Origin: an uncultured Verrucomicrobia subdivision 3 bacterium | Lineage (GTDB): Bacteria; Verrucomicrobiota; Verrucomicrobiia; Limisphaerales; UBA11358 | Assembly (NCBI GenBank): GCA_903835255.1 | Contig: CAILMI010000055.1 | Location: forward strand, 139,244-187,828 | Direction: 5' to 3' | Length of the DNA: 48,585 nt | In this document: piece after piece, positions 8,973 to 17,933 of the stretch | Layout of the letters: each line of letters begins with the position of its first letter | Position numbering within the stretch: the stretch's first letter is position 1 | The notes under the pieces: model-generated | What the model was told of the DNA's origin: nothing | Seen by the model: the letters and a program-made list of their open reading frames with translations, nothing else | Database searches by the model: none | Position numbers and translations under genes: made by a program

Positions 8973-9924
8973 TTCTTTTCCGGGGTTTGCTGGGTTTGGA
9001 AGTTTTGGGCGCCACGCTGGGCGCTCCTGGCAGTGCCTGCCAGCGGACGGGGACGTTGTTGGCGACGGCCAGATCCGCGGAGGCGATTGTTTTGCTCAAG
9101 GTCTGACCCAGATCATGAATATTCCGCCAGCGCGCCAGCTGTCGTTCCAATTGATCCAGGGCGAAGGTGATTTCGCTGCCCTGCCCCGTGGTCGCCACGA
9201 TCACGCCCGGGTGGGAGACGTCCAGGCGCCGCAAATCCACCAGCCCCGCCATGGGCGAATGGGCGAAGGCCCCGATCAAAGCCAGGGCCGCCAGCACCTG
9301 GGGCGACTCGACGCGACGTCCCGGCGGCAAAGAAGTGCCGCTCAGCCCCGTGATCACCGGTAATTCCCCCGCCAGGGGCGCGGACCGAACCACGCACAGT
9401 CGCGGGTCCAGCGGCTGCATGACAAAGCCGGCAACGTCCAATTGGAACGTGGAGACAGTGATGCCTCCCGCAGAGCCTGGGAGGGGCACATTCACCTGCG
9501 CTACCGGGTCCCGTTCGGTCACGCGCACCTTCAATGTGTGTGGCAGGACGCGCTCGACCGACACCGCTTCGATGGTCGAGACCAGTTCCAGATTGCGTTT
9601 CACCGAGGCCAGATCCAGCGCAATCAGATTTGCCCCCGGCCGCACACGGGTCCAGCGCCGTAATTGCTCCGGAGCAATCACGCCGTCGGTTTGCACCTCG
9701 ATGTTCTGGATGGCGAAGGTGGAATTCTCGTAGACGAACTTGTCCAGCGCCCATTCGCCCGTGCGCCAGAGCAGATACAGGCCGAACGCCGTGCCGCAGG
9801 TCACTCCGAGAGCCACGGACACCAGCCGGGTGCGCGCCGCGTTCACCCGGTCAGAGCGCAGCTTCACATTAAGGACATGTCCGCGCCTCAGTCGCCGGTT
9901 TTTTTGTTCGCGTTTAAACCACAT
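8965..9924 (-). CDS. ftsQ: Cell division protein FtsQ (DivIB)
   Basis: Bitopic inner-membrane divisome protein. The 319 residues start with a basic cytoplasmic tail, then one membrane segment at about 33-52, then a POTRA-like domain (IEVQTDGVIAPEQLRRW through VRVTERDPVAQV, about 74-147) and a periplasmic beta domain. The C terminus is a basic, Ser/Pro/Lys-rich tail. Identity rests on the topology, the POTRA domain and the position between ddl and ftsA; the overlap with ftsA indicates co-translation. Confidence 0.88.
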   Translation of the reverse strand: MWFKREQKNRRLRRGHVLNVKLRSDRVNAARTRLVSVALGVTCGTAFGLYLLWRTGEWALDKFVYENSTFAIQNIEVQTDGVIAPEQLRRWTRVRPGANLIALDLASVKRNLELVSTIEAVSVERVLPHTLKVRVTERDPVAQVNVPLPGSAGGITVSTFQLDVAGFVMQPLDPRLCVVRSAPLAGELPVITGLSGTSLPPGRRVESPQVLAALALIGAFAHSPMAGLVDLRRLDVSHPGVIVATTGQGSEITFALDQLERQLARWRNIHDLGQTLSKTIASADLAVANNVPVRWQALPGAPSVAPKTSKPSKPRKRNV

Positions 9925-9927
9925 GAA

Positions 9928-10863
9928 TCAAATCCTGTTTTCAGGGTTCGCCTTGAAACTTCCCCGCCGCTGCAGGGCCAATTCCACCATCCTCTGGCAC
10001 AAGCCCGCATAGTCCAGGCCCGCCGCCGCCGCCGCCTTGGGCAGCAGGCTCGTCTCCGTCATTCCCGGCAGCGTGTTCACTTCCAGAACCAGGGGCTCCC
10101 CCCCGGGGCGCACCATCACATCCACACGCGCATAATCCCGGCCGCCGACCGACCGGAAGGCGCCGAGCGCCGCTTCCTGGATTCGCCGGGTCGTCTCGGC
10201 GTCAAAGTCTGCCGGACAAAAATAATCCGTCTCTCCCGCCGTGTATTTGCTGCGCTCATCATAGCGGCCGGACTTAGGCCGCACCTCGACGACCGGGAGG
10301 GGGTGACCGTCGAGGATGCCCACGGTTGCCTCGCGCCCGACAATCCGCTCCTCGACCAGCAAGGGGGAACCGTGGCGTAACGATTCGCGCAGGGCGTCGG
10401 GCCACTCTGCGACGCGCTCCACGAATTGCAACCCCACGCTTGACCCCTGTCGCGCCGGCTTGATCACCAGCGGCGGCTGCCATCCGAGGGGCCACGGGGT
10501 CTTGACGGATTCAACCACCAGATACTTCGCCGTCGGCACCCCCGCCGACAGGCACCGCTGCTTGGTCAATACCTTGTCGAAGGCGATGCGGCTCGACTCC
10601 GGATCGCAGCCGGTGTAGGGAACCCCCAGTTTTTCCAGCTGCAACTGCACCGTGCCGTCCTCGCCATAGGTTCCGTGCAGCGCGAGAAAGACCGCATCGG
10701 TTTCCGGCGGCAACACCCAGTCCGGCGTTTGTGGATCCAGCTCAATAACGGTGTGACCGAGCGAGCGCAGCGCGCAGGCCACACCCGCGCCGGAGCGCAG
10801 CGAGACCGCGCGCTCGGCGCCGGGCCCGCCCAGCATCACCACAATTTTAAGTTTCTCTCTCAT
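9928..10863 (-). CDS. ddl: D-alanine--D-alanine ligase
   Basis: ATP-grasp enzyme that joins two D-alanines for the peptidoglycan stem peptide; its product is the substrate of MurF. Family blocks are VMLGGPGAERAVSLRSG at the N terminus, FLALHGTYGEDGTVQ, VIKPARQGSSVG, RVDVMVRPGGEPLVLEVNTLPGMTETSL near the C terminus with the metal-binding Glu and Asn. The ATG at 10863 was preferred to a GTG at 10887 because it starts just ahead of the first conserved strand. It sits three bases from ftsQ and follows murB in the cluster. Confidence 0.93.
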   Translation of the reverse strand: MREKLKIVVMLGGPGAERAVSLRSGAGVACALRSLGHTVIELDPQTPDWVLPPETDAVFLALHGTYGEDGTVQLQLEKLGVPYTGCDPESSRIAFDKVLTKQRCLSAGVPTAKYLVVESVKTPWPLGWQPPLVIKPARQGSSVGLQFVERVAEWPDALRESLRHGSPLLVEERIVGREATVGILDGHPLPVVEVRPKSGRYDERSKYTAGETDYFCPADFDAETTRRIQEAALGAFRSVGGRDYARVDVMVRPGGEPLVLEVNTLPGMTETSLLPKAAAAAGLDYAGLCQRMVELALQRRGSFKANPENRI

Positions 10864-10899
10864 GCCATTCACAGAGACTCCATCCACGCACCCGCCGCG

Positions 10900-11856
10900 T
10901 CAGTGGTCCTCGCCGATGATCTCCACTTCCGTTTCCAATTCAATTCCCCGGGCTTCCCGGACCCGCGCCTGAAGGAGGGCAATCAAGCCCAGGACATCCC
11001 GCGCGGTCGCCCCCCCATCGTTCACGATGAAATTGCCATGCTCGGCGGAAACCACCGCGCCGCCCACGCGCGTGCCTTTCAAGCCGAGTTCGTCCACCAG
11101 TTTGCCAGCCGGAATGGCTGCGGGATTCTTAAAAACGCAGCCGGCGCTCGGGGCGGCGGGCTGCGATTCCCAGCGTTTTTCGCTGTAGGCCTTCATTCGC
11201 TTCTCAATCTCCTCACGCGGCAGGGGCGTGCCACGGAACACCGCGCCGAGCGCGATGTTCGTTATCAGAAGCGGGCAGGCGCGATACTCCACCGGCACCT
11301 CGCCGGAGATGCGCTGATGGATTTCCCCGCGCGAATTCATGAAACGAAATGACTCGACCGCGTCGAACGTCCACGCGCCCATTGCGCCGGCGTTCATGCG
11401 GAGCGCTCCGCCCACGGTGCCGGGAATGCCTTCCAGAAATTCCAGGCCGCTCAAATCATGGCGCTTGGCCTCGACCGCGACATTTTTCAGTTTCGCCCCC
11501 GCGCCGCAACGCAGACGCGCGCCGTCGATCTCGATCCGGCTGAAACACGGATGCGCCAGATGAATCACCACGCCGCGCACGCCACCGTCACGCACAATCA
11601 GATTCGATCCACGGCCCAGAATAAAAAACGGGGTCCCCCGCACGGCGCACCCATTCACAAGCGCCGCCAGGTCCGCCTCCGACGCCGGCTCGGCAAAGAC
11701 CTCCGCCGGCCCGCCAAGGCGCAGGGTCGTGTGCTTGGCCAGCGGCACGTCGCGGCGGATCACGGTATCGCCCGAAACGAGCGCGGCCAATTCCCCCACG
11801 AGATCCCAGTCGTGGCCGCCCGTTTTTCCAAGGATATCAGCGCTCGGCGTCATCAT
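10900..11856 (-). CDS. murB: UDP-N-acetylenolpyruvoylglucosamine reductase
   Basis: FAD enzyme that reduces UDP-GlcNAc-enolpyruvate to UDP-MurNAc in the cytoplasm. The 318 residues include the FAD-site blocks GRGSNLIVRDGG (81-92) and GIPGTVGGALRMNAGA, the EYRACPL block, and C-terminal VGGAVVSAEHGNFIVN. The proton-donor position, a serine in the textbook enzyme (GSFFKNP in E. coli), is Cys240 here (AGCVFKNP). The reading starts directly behind the murG stop with two consecutive ATG codons. The neighbour expected in most clusters, murC, is missing. Confidence 0.93.
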   Translation of the reverse strand: MMTPSADILGKTGGHDWDLVGELAALVSGDTVIRRDVPLAKHTTLRLGGPAEVFAEPASEADLAALVNGCAVRGTPFFILGRGSNLIVRDGGVRGVVIHLAHPCFSRIEIDGARLRCGAGAKLKNVAVEAKRHDLSGLEFLEGIPGTVGGALRMNAGAMGAWTFDAVESFRFMNSRGEIHQRISGEVPVEYRACPLLITNIALGAVFRGTPLPREEIEKRMKAYSEKRWESQPAAPSAGCVFKNPAAIPAGKLVDELGLKGTRVGGAVVSAEHGNFIVNDGGATARDVLGLIALLQARVREARGIELETEVEIIGEDH

Positions 11857-13053
11857 TCAATGTGCGGGTTTTCCCGGGGCGTGGGCGTGGCCGCAGCCGC
11901 AGCCCGGCTGGCGCGCCGCGGTCTGGGCCCGTTGCCGCGCAATTGCGGCGAGCATGAGGTCCGCCACCCGTTCGGCCGCCGCCGGCGCGTGCCAGCGGCC
12001 AAGGGCGGCTTGAATGCCTTCCCGGGCGGATACGTCATCCATTAAACGATACAGCCGCGCAACGACCTCATCCGGGGCGGCGTCGGCCTGCCCCAGCAAA
12101 ATTGCGGCGCCGGTTTTTTCAAACGCCCGGGCGTTGGTCCATTGATGATTGTCGGCTGCTGCGGGATACGGCACCAGCAACGACGGCAGACGGCGGGCGG
12201 CGATTTCCGCCAGCGACGACGCCCCCGAACGGCTGACGGAGACGCTGGCGGCGCCCAGCGCCAGATCCATGGCGGCGAGGAACGGCTGGACCACCGCTCG
12301 GATTCCCAGCACGCCATAGGTTTTTTGTACCCGCTCAAAATCCTTCGGACCGGTGAGATGAATCCATTGCCAGGCCGAGGCACGCTCCCCCAGAAGGGGC
12401 AGTGCCGACAAGATCAGATCGTTAAGGCCGCTCGCGCCTTGGCTGCCGCCCATGACGAGAACGACCGGGCGCTGGGGATCCAGCCCAAGGGCGAGGCGAC
12501 AGGCGGGGTCCGGCGACGGGCGGGCGGGGTCCGGAGAAAACCCGGAGCGCACCGGGGTGCCGGTGACCGTGACCTGACGGGCCTTCAGCCGGGCGGCGGC
12601 TTCAGGAAATCCGACGAAGGCTTCGTCCACCCACCGCGCGAGAAAACGGTTGGCGCGTCCGGGGAGGGTATTGGATTCGTGAAGAAACGTTTTGGCGCCG
12701 GCATCTTTGGCGGCGAGGATGGGGGGCGCGCTAGTGAAGCCGCCCATGGCCAGAACGGCGTCGGGACGGCGCTGCTGGAAGAAGCGGGCGGCGGCGCGCC
12801 ATGACCGCCAGAAGCAGGCGGCGAAGGAAAAGTAATTACGATTTTGGAGGGCAACGGCGGGCAGCGTCAGTATTTCCATGCCGCGCGCGGACTGGACGGA
12901 TTGCTGGTCCACCTCCTTGGGCGAGATGAGCAGGGCCACTGCGCAACCGCGTTGCTGGAGCTGTTCGGCGATGGCCAGGCCGGGGAAAAGATGCCCCCCC
13001 GTGCCGCCGCAGGCGATGGCGACGAAGGGCGATGGGGCGGCGGAGGAGCTCAT
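11857..13053 (-). CDS. murG: UDP-GlcNAc transferase MurG
   Basis: GT28-family glycosyltransferase that adds GlcNAc to lipid I to make lipid II at the cytoplasmic face. The N-terminal donor/acceptor loop ACGGTGGHLFPGLA is at residues 14-27, and the C-terminal sugar-nucleotide site reads VSRSGASSLAEIA followed by LVPYPAAADNHQWTNA. The 398-residue length is about 40 longer than common MurG; the extra part is mostly a C-terminal tail with GCGCGHAHAPGK, a Cys/His-rich stretch that could bind metal. The ATG overlaps the ftsW stop (ATGA). Confidence 0.94.
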   Translation of the reverse strand: MSSSAAPSPFVAIACGGTGGHLFPGLAIAEQLQQRGCAVALLISPKEVDQQSVQSARGMEILTLPAVALQNRNYFSFAACFWRSWRAAARFFQQRRPDAVLAMGGFTSAPPILAAKDAGAKTFLHESNTLPGRANRFLARWVDEAFVGFPEAAARLKARQVTVTGTPVRSGFSPDPARPSPDPACRLALGLDPQRPVVLVMGGSQGASGLNDLILSALPLLGERASAWQWIHLTGPKDFERVQKTYGVLGIRAVVQPFLAAMDLALGAASVSVSRSGASSLAEIAARRLPSLLVPYPAAADNHQWTNARAFEKTGAAILLGQADAAPDEVVARLYRLMDDVSAREGIQAALGRWHAPAAAERVADLMLAAIARQRAQTAARQPGCGCGHAHAPGKPAH

Positions 13054-14207
13054 GCGGCTTTGGCGGCGAACGGATTATCGCCGGGGTCGGCGACGGGTGC
13101 GGAGACTTTTTCGCGCGCGGGCGCGTGGCGCGCGATGCTGAACAAAAGCCCGATGCAGCCGAGCATGGCCATCAGGTTTGATCCGCCGTAGCTGATGAAG
13201 GGGAGCGGCAGGCCCTTGTTGGGGAGGGCGCTGGTAACGACGCCGATGTTGATGGCCGCCTGCAGGCTGATGAGAAAGGTGATGCCCGAGGCGAGCAGAA
13301 AGCCGAAAGAATCGCGCGCGTTCAGCGCGATATAAATACCGCAGAGCGCCAGCACCACGAAGGCGATTACGACCAAGAGCGTGGCGACCAGTCCGAGTTC
13401 CTCCCCGATATTGGCAAAGATAAAATCGGTATGGATTTCAGGCAGCCATCCGAACTTGCGGACGCCGTTGCCCAGACCCACGCCGAACCAGCCGCCATTG
13501 CCGAGGCCAATCATGGCCTGCTGCGCCTGCAGCGCCGCGCCGTTGAGGTGATCCTGTGGATGGCGCCACGCCATGATCCGCCCCATGCGCATCGGGTCAT
13601 GGAGAAGGGAGAAGGCCAGCCCCGCCACGCCCACCGCCGCTGGAATCAAAACATGACGGAATTTCACTCCAGCAATCAAGAGCATCGCCCCGGTGACGGC
13701 GGACAGCAGAATGGTGGTGCCGCGGTCGGGTTCCACAAAGATCAGGCCGAGCAGGACGCCAACCAGGGCGGCCGGGAAGACAACCCCGCGCCGGAAGGTG
13801 TGCATCTGGCGCTGATAGCGGTCACCGTACCACGCGAGCACGAGGATGAGGGTGATTTTGGCGAATTCGGAGGGTTGAAAGGTGAACGGCCCCAGGCCGA
13901 TCCAGCGGTGGGCGCCGTGGCTGGCCCGGCCGATGTGGGGAATGAAGACCGCCCCCAACAGCAGGAGAGCCAATCCAAAAATCGGCCACACGCATTTTTT
14001 CAACCACCGATAATCGAGCGCCGTGGCCGCCGCGCAAAAAACCAGCCCCACAGCACACCAGATCAACTGCATGATGAGGTTGTGGGCGCCGGTTTCCACG
14101 TGGGTTTTCCGGTTTTCCAGCGCCCAACTCGAGCTGTAGAGCATCACCAGACCGAGCGCGAGCAGGGCGGCGGCGCAGAACGCCAGCGTTGTGACGGCGA
14201 CTTTCAT
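13050..14207 (-). CDS. ftsW: Peptidoglycan glycosyltransferase / lipid II polymerase FtsW
   Basis: SEDS-family polytopic membrane protein of 385 residues, which polymerises lipid II with its partner FtsI at the septum. About ten hydrophobic segments are present. Family marks are HTDFIFANIGEELG and the C-terminal LPLPFISYGGSNLMAM block. A soluble tail of about 25 residues follows the last membrane segment. Position before murG with an ATGA overlap separates it from RodA. Confidence 0.92.
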   Translation of the reverse strand: MKVAVTTLAFCAAALLALGLVMLYSSSWALENRKTHVETGAHNLIMQLIWCAVGLVFCAAATALDYRWLKKCVWPIFGLALLLLGAVFIPHIGRASHGAHRWIGLGPFTFQPSEFAKITLILVLAWYGDRYQRQMHTFRRGVVFPAALVGVLLGLIFVEPDRGTTILLSAVTGAMLLIAGVKFRHVLIPAAVGVAGLAFSLLHDPMRMGRIMAWRHPQDHLNGAALQAQQAMIGLGNGGWFGVGLGNGVRKFGWLPEIHTDFIFANIGEELGLVATLLVVIAFVVLALCGIYIALNARDSFGFLLASGITFLISLQAAINIGVVTSALPNKGLPLPFISYGGSNLMAMLGCIGLLFSIARHAPAREKVSAPVADPGDNPFAAKAA

Positions 14208-14268
14208 TTCAATGTCTTAAGACCCTGCAAGTCGGTCCCGCCGCAGGGACTCCATCCTTACTGCACCC

Positions 14269-15015
14269 TTACTTCGCGGGCTCGACTACAGGCATCGACT
14301 CCGGCATGACGGGCGCAGCGAAGGCCGGGGCGGGCTCCACCAGAGGCGCGGGCGCAACCGCCGCAGCCTTTACGGGGATTTTCAACTTCTGACCCACATT
14401 AATCTTGGTGGTGGCCAGGTTGTTCTCGGACTGAATCGCCTTCACCGTTGTGCCATGCGTCTTGGCAATCCGCATCAGGGTGTCACCAGATTTCACAACA
14501 TAGGAGGAGACTCCGGCGCCCGTGGAGTTGGCGGCCGCCGCTGGGGCGGCCGAGCTCCCGGCGGGGAGGACGAGTTTCTGGCCGATTCTCAACTTGGTGG
14601 GGACCACGCCGGGGTTGGCCGCTTCGAGCGACTTGACCGTGAGATGGTTTTTGCGGGCGATGATAGCGAGCGTGTCACCTTTGGCGACGACATATTCCAC
14701 ACCCGCCGGAGCCTGCGGCACTGGGTCCACCGGGGGCACTACGGCCATCGGGGGCACCACGACCGGTGGATTGGTATCCACAAAGGCGGGCGCATTCGTG
14801 TCGATAAAGGCCGGTGTATTCGTGTCAATGGTCGGCGCAGTCATGTCGGTCGCCTCGGGGGGCAGCTCGCGCTTGCAGCCCTGAATCAGCATCACGGCCA
14901 GGCTGGTGACACTCAGCGTGAGGACGCCGAACACGGCCATCTTCAAATGCGACCGGCGTTTGCTCTGCTGTTCAAGTAAGGAGCCCTGGGGCACGAATGG
15001 ATTTGATTGGTTCAT
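14269..15015 (-). CDS. Membrane-anchored double-LysM protein in the dcw cluster
   Basis: A 248-residue protein with a short basic cytoplasmic N terminus, one hydrophobic segment (about 26-45) ending in GCKRE, a proline/threonine spacer carrying three degenerate repeats of the type (F/V)(I/V)DTN.P, and two LysM domains at about 107-151 (YVVAKGDTLAIIARK) and 171-214 (YVVKSGDTLMRIAKT). LysM domains bind the GlcNAc part of peptidoglycan, so a periplasmic wall-binding role in division is inferred. The cysteine after the hydrophobic run could be a lipobox, but the long N tail fits a transmembrane anchor better. It occupies the place where murD is often found, between mraY and ftsW. There is no catalytic domain. 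Confidence 0.8.
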   Translation of the reverse strand: MNQSNPFVPQGSLLEQQSKRRSHLKMAVFGVLTLSVTSLAVMLIQGCKRELPPEATDMTAPTIDTNTPAFIDTNAPAFVDTNPPVVVPPMAVVPPVDPVPQAPAGVEYVVAKGDTLAIIARKNHLTVKSLEAANPGVVPTKLRIGQKLVLPAGSSAAPAAAANSTGAGVSSYVVKSGDTLMRIAKTHGTTVKAIQSENNLATTKINVGQKLKIPVKAAAVAPAPLVEPAPAFAAPVMPESMPVVEPAK

Positions 15016-15112
15016 GGATTTATGTGGCGCTGTTGGCGTCGGTTGTTTGAGGCGGTTTGTCTTGTTATGTTTTTTGGCGGCGAAATCTTCCCTCGAAAAA
15101 TCCCGCCGCGCG

Positions 15113-15301
15113 CTAAATTATTGGTGCCGTTTCAGGACGGCTTGAAACCACCGCCCCATGTGAATCCTTCGGAAAAAACGCCCATGCCGGACTGCCCATC
15201 ATGCGCGTCGCCGTCGGTATCAAAAGTGTTAACAGTTTCGCTCCGGCCGTGCAAGAAACAAAGCGACGCGCGACGGTCTTTTTATTCGATGTTCCAGTCA
15301 T
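15113..15301 (-). CDS. Possible small ORF after mraY
   Basis: An open frame of 62 codons whose ATG starts three bases after the mraY stop. The product is basic at the N terminus, then has a hydrophobic run and MGSPAWAFFP, which could be a signal-peptide end. I recognise no family. The 289-base gap between mraY and the LysM gene holds nothing else that I can see, which is unusual in this tightly packed cluster. It may be a real small exported protein, the remnant of a lost gene, or chance; the last is not excluded. Confidence 0.25.
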   Translation of the reverse strand: MTGTSNKKTVARRFVSCTAGAKLLTLLIPTATRMMGSPAWAFFPKDSHGAVVSSRPETAPII

Positions 15302-15304
15302 GTT

Positions 15305-16489
15305 TCACCTCAGTTTCAACGTGGCCAGGGCGGCAACGGCAAACAGCACGCACAAAATATAAAAACGTGTCACCACCTGCGATTCATGCCAGCCCTTTTG
15401 TTGGAAATGATGATGCAGGGGGGCCATCAAAAAATAGCGCTGCCCCTTTCCGTCCCGCCGCTTGGTGAACTTGAACCAGCCCGTCTGGATCAGAACCGAT
15501 CCCGCTTCCAGGACAAAAACCCCGCCGGCGATTACCAGCACGAACGGCTGGTGGATCAGCACCGCCACCATGCCAAATGCCCCGCCCAGGGCCAGCGACC
15601 CCGTGTCGCCCATGAACACCTGGGCCGGGTGGCAGTTGAACCACAGAAATCCCAGGCCCGCGCCCAGCAGCGCCGCACAAAAAACCGTCAGCTCCCCCGC
15701 GCCCGGAACGAACGGGATTTGCAGGTAGGTGGCGGCCTTAATGTTGCCCGCCAGATAGGTGAAGAACAAAAACACGAAACCGACTATCAGCGTGCAGCCG
15801 ATGGCCAGGCCGTCGAGGCCGTCCGTCAGGTTCACCGCGTTGGAACTGCCGACGAGGGTGAGCAGCACGATCAGGATGCCGACGACGGCGCCCACCTCGT
15901 AGGGATAGTTGCAAAATGGCAGCATCAGATCGCTGACAAGGTTGCTGTGCAGGTGGAGAACGGCTTTTTTGCCAGGAAACTGCAGCTCGCTCATCGCCGG
16001 AAGATTCCACAGGTAGATGCCCACGAACAGGGCGAGCGCGGTCTGGACCAGGAGCTTCACGCGGGGCGGGGCGCCACCGCCGCTCTGCTGGAGAATCTTG
16101 GCGTAGTCATCGTAAAACCCCAGGCCGGCCAGCACTAACACCGCCAGCAGCGTCAACTCCACCTGCGTGTTCCATTGGGCCCAGAGCATCGTGGAGAGCA
16201 CGAGGGAGAGAACGATCAGGATGCCGCCCATCGTGGGAGTGCCTTTTTTATTCACGCCATGGTGGACGCCAGCCGCCTCGGCCTTGTCCGCATATTCCTG
16301 GCCGAATTTCAACTCCTTGAGCCAGCGGATGATTATCGGCCCCAGCCACCAGCTGAGGACCAGGGCGGTGACCGCCGCGCCCGCGCTGCGCACGGTGATG
16401 TAGCGGAACAGGCGCAGGAACGAGAGCCGGCTTTCCCAAGACGTCCCGTGCGACCAATCCAACATCTGCTGGCTCAAATAGTAGAGCAT
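15305..16489 (-). CDS. mraY: Phospho-N-acetylmuramoyl-pentapeptide transferase
   Basis: Polytopic inner-membrane enzyme that moves phospho-MurNAc-pentapeptide onto undecaprenyl phosphate, making lipid I. The 394 residues include KKGTPTMGGI, the catalytic aspartate pair GFYDDYAK, NAVNLTDGLDGLAIG, FMGDTGSLALGG and the C-terminal HHHFQQKGWHESQVVTRFYI, all diagnostic. Murf ends 54 bases upstream. The protein is about 35 residues longer than the E. coli enzyme, mainly in loops. Confidence 0.96.
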   Translation of the reverse strand: MLYYLSQQMLDWSHGTSWESRLSFLRLFRYITVRSAGAAVTALVLSWWLGPIIIRWLKELKFGQEYADKAEAAGVHHGVNKKGTPTMGGILIVLSLVLSTMLWAQWNTQVELTLLAVLVLAGLGFYDDYAKILQQSGGGAPPRVKLLVQTALALFVGIYLWNLPAMSELQFPGKKAVLHLHSNLVSDLMLPFCNYPYEVGAVVGILIVLLTLVGSSNAVNLTDGLDGLAIGCTLIVGFVFLFFTYLAGNIKAATYLQIPFVPGAGELTVFCAALLGAGLGFLWFNCHPAQVFMGDTGSLALGGAFGMVAVLIHQPFVLVIAGGVFVLEAGSVLIQTGWFKFTKRRDGKGQRYFLMAPLHHHFQQKGWHESQVVTRFYILCVLFAVAALATLKLR

Positions 16490-16543
16490 AATTCTTACAA
16501 CCCCCTCTGCCAGCCCGCCCCGGCAAGGGGTATTTGATAATTT

Positions 16544-17926
16544 TTACTTTTCCAATTTCAACGCTTCCGTGATGCGTTCCAGGCGCGACGAACGCGATCC
16601 CTTGAACAACACCACATCGCCCGCCTTCAAAAAATTCCTCACCGACGCCGCGGCTTCCGCCACGCCGGCATATTCAATCACCCGGTTCAATCCCGCCCGG
16701 CGGGCCGACGCCGCGGTGACAGATGCCATGCTTCCGATGGCGAACAGTTGCCCGACCCCGAGCTCCGCCGCCCGCCGCCCCGCCTCCGCATGGGCGGCCT
16801 CGCTGTGGGCGCCGAGCTCCGCCATGTCGCCCAGCACCGCCACACGCCGGCCTTGCAGCGGCAGTTCGCACAGTGTCTCCAGCGCGGCGATCATCGAATC
16901 CGCGTTAGCATTATAGACATCCTCCAGCACGCGCACGCCGCCGGCCTCCCACAATTGCAGCCGCATTTTCGGCGGCCGGCAGCGGGCCAGTCCATCCTGC
17001 AATCCAGAACGGTCCACTCCCAGCGCCCCGCCCACCGCCAGCGCCAGCAGCGCATTGAGCACCTGATGCCGCCCCAGTAAATTCACCCGGTACTCGCCGC
17101 TGTACTCCGGCGAGGGCGCATCCACCTGAAACGTGGCGCCGTTCCGGTCCAGCCTGATTTTCCGGGCGCGCCAGTCGTTTTTTTCGCCGAGCCCCACCCG
17201 CACCACAGAGGCGCGGGTCCGCGCCACCACCGGCCCCGTCCACTCGGAGTCGCCGTTGAGGAACAGAGTCCCCTCCGGCGGCAGCCGCTCCGCGAGCCAG
17301 CCCTCCTCCTGAGCAACGCCCGCGACATCCCCAAAGAATTCCAAATGCTCGCGCCCGATGTTGGTCAGCACGCCCAACTGCGGCTGGATCAGGTCCAGCA
17401 AGGGAGCGAGTTCGCCCGGGTGGTTGGTGCCCGCTTCCAGCACCGCGGCCTGATGCGACCGCTCTAGCCGCAGCAGGGTTGTCGGCACGCCGATGTCATT
17501 GTTGAAACTCGCCTCGCTGGACAACGTCGAAAACTTGCGGCTCAACACCGAGGCGAGCAGGTCTTTAGTGGTCGTCTTGCCGTTCGAGCCGGCAACGGCC
17601 ACCATCGGCAGGCGAAACTCCTTCCGGTAGGCCGCCGCCAGCCGACCGAATGCCGCGCGCACCTCCTCCACGGCCACCACCGCGCACCCCGGCGGCGAGC
17701 TGGGGATTCTTTTCTTTTCCACGACCACCGCCGCCACCCCTTTTGCGGCGACCTCGGCCAGAAAATCATGGCCGTCAAAGCGTTCGCCACGGATGGCAAA
17801 GAACAGATCGCCGGGCCGGGCGTGCCGCGAATCGGTGCAGACGTTTGTCGCCACGCTGTCCGCGGACCCGCACCTAAGCTCGCCCGCACAGGCATCGGCC
17901 AGATATTTTAAGGAGCGCGGTTCCAC
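16544..17926 (-). CDS. murF: UDP-MurNAc-tripeptide--D-Ala-D-Ala ligase
   Basis: Mur-ligase that adds the D-Ala-D-Ala dipeptide, product of Ddl, to the UDP-MurNAc-tripeptide. Of 460 residues, the N-terminal part binds UDP-sugar (TDSRHARPGDLFFAIRGERFDGH), the ATP loop is VAGSNGKTTTKDLL (111-124), and the C-terminal domain has VLEDVYNANADSM and VLGDMAELG, the latter marking MurF rather than MurE. It is the only Mur ligase in this window. It follows the SIMPL gene by seven bases. Confidence 0.95.
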   Translation of the reverse strand: MEPRSLKYLADACAGELRCGSADSVATNVCTDSRHARPGDLFFAIRGERFDGHDFLAEVAAKGVAAVVVEKKRIPSSPPGCAVVAVEEVRAAFGRLAAAYRKEFRLPMVAVAGSNGKTTTKDLLASVLSRKFSTLSSEASFNNDIGVPTTLLRLERSHQAAVLEAGTNHPGELAPLLDLIQPQLGVLTNIGREHLEFFGDVAGVAQEEGWLAERLPPEGTLFLNGDSEWTGPVVARTRASVVRVGLGEKNDWRARKIRLDRNGATFQVDAPSPEYSGEYRVNLLGRHQVLNALLALAVGGALGVDRSGLQDGLARCRPPKMRLQLWEAGGVRVLEDVYNANADSMIAALETLCELPLQGRRVAVLGDMAELGAHSEAAHAEAGRRAAELGVGQLFAIGSMASVTAASARRAGLNRVIEYAGVAEAAASVRNFLKAGDVVLFKGSRSSRLERITEALKLEK

Positions 17927-17933
17927 AGCAAAA

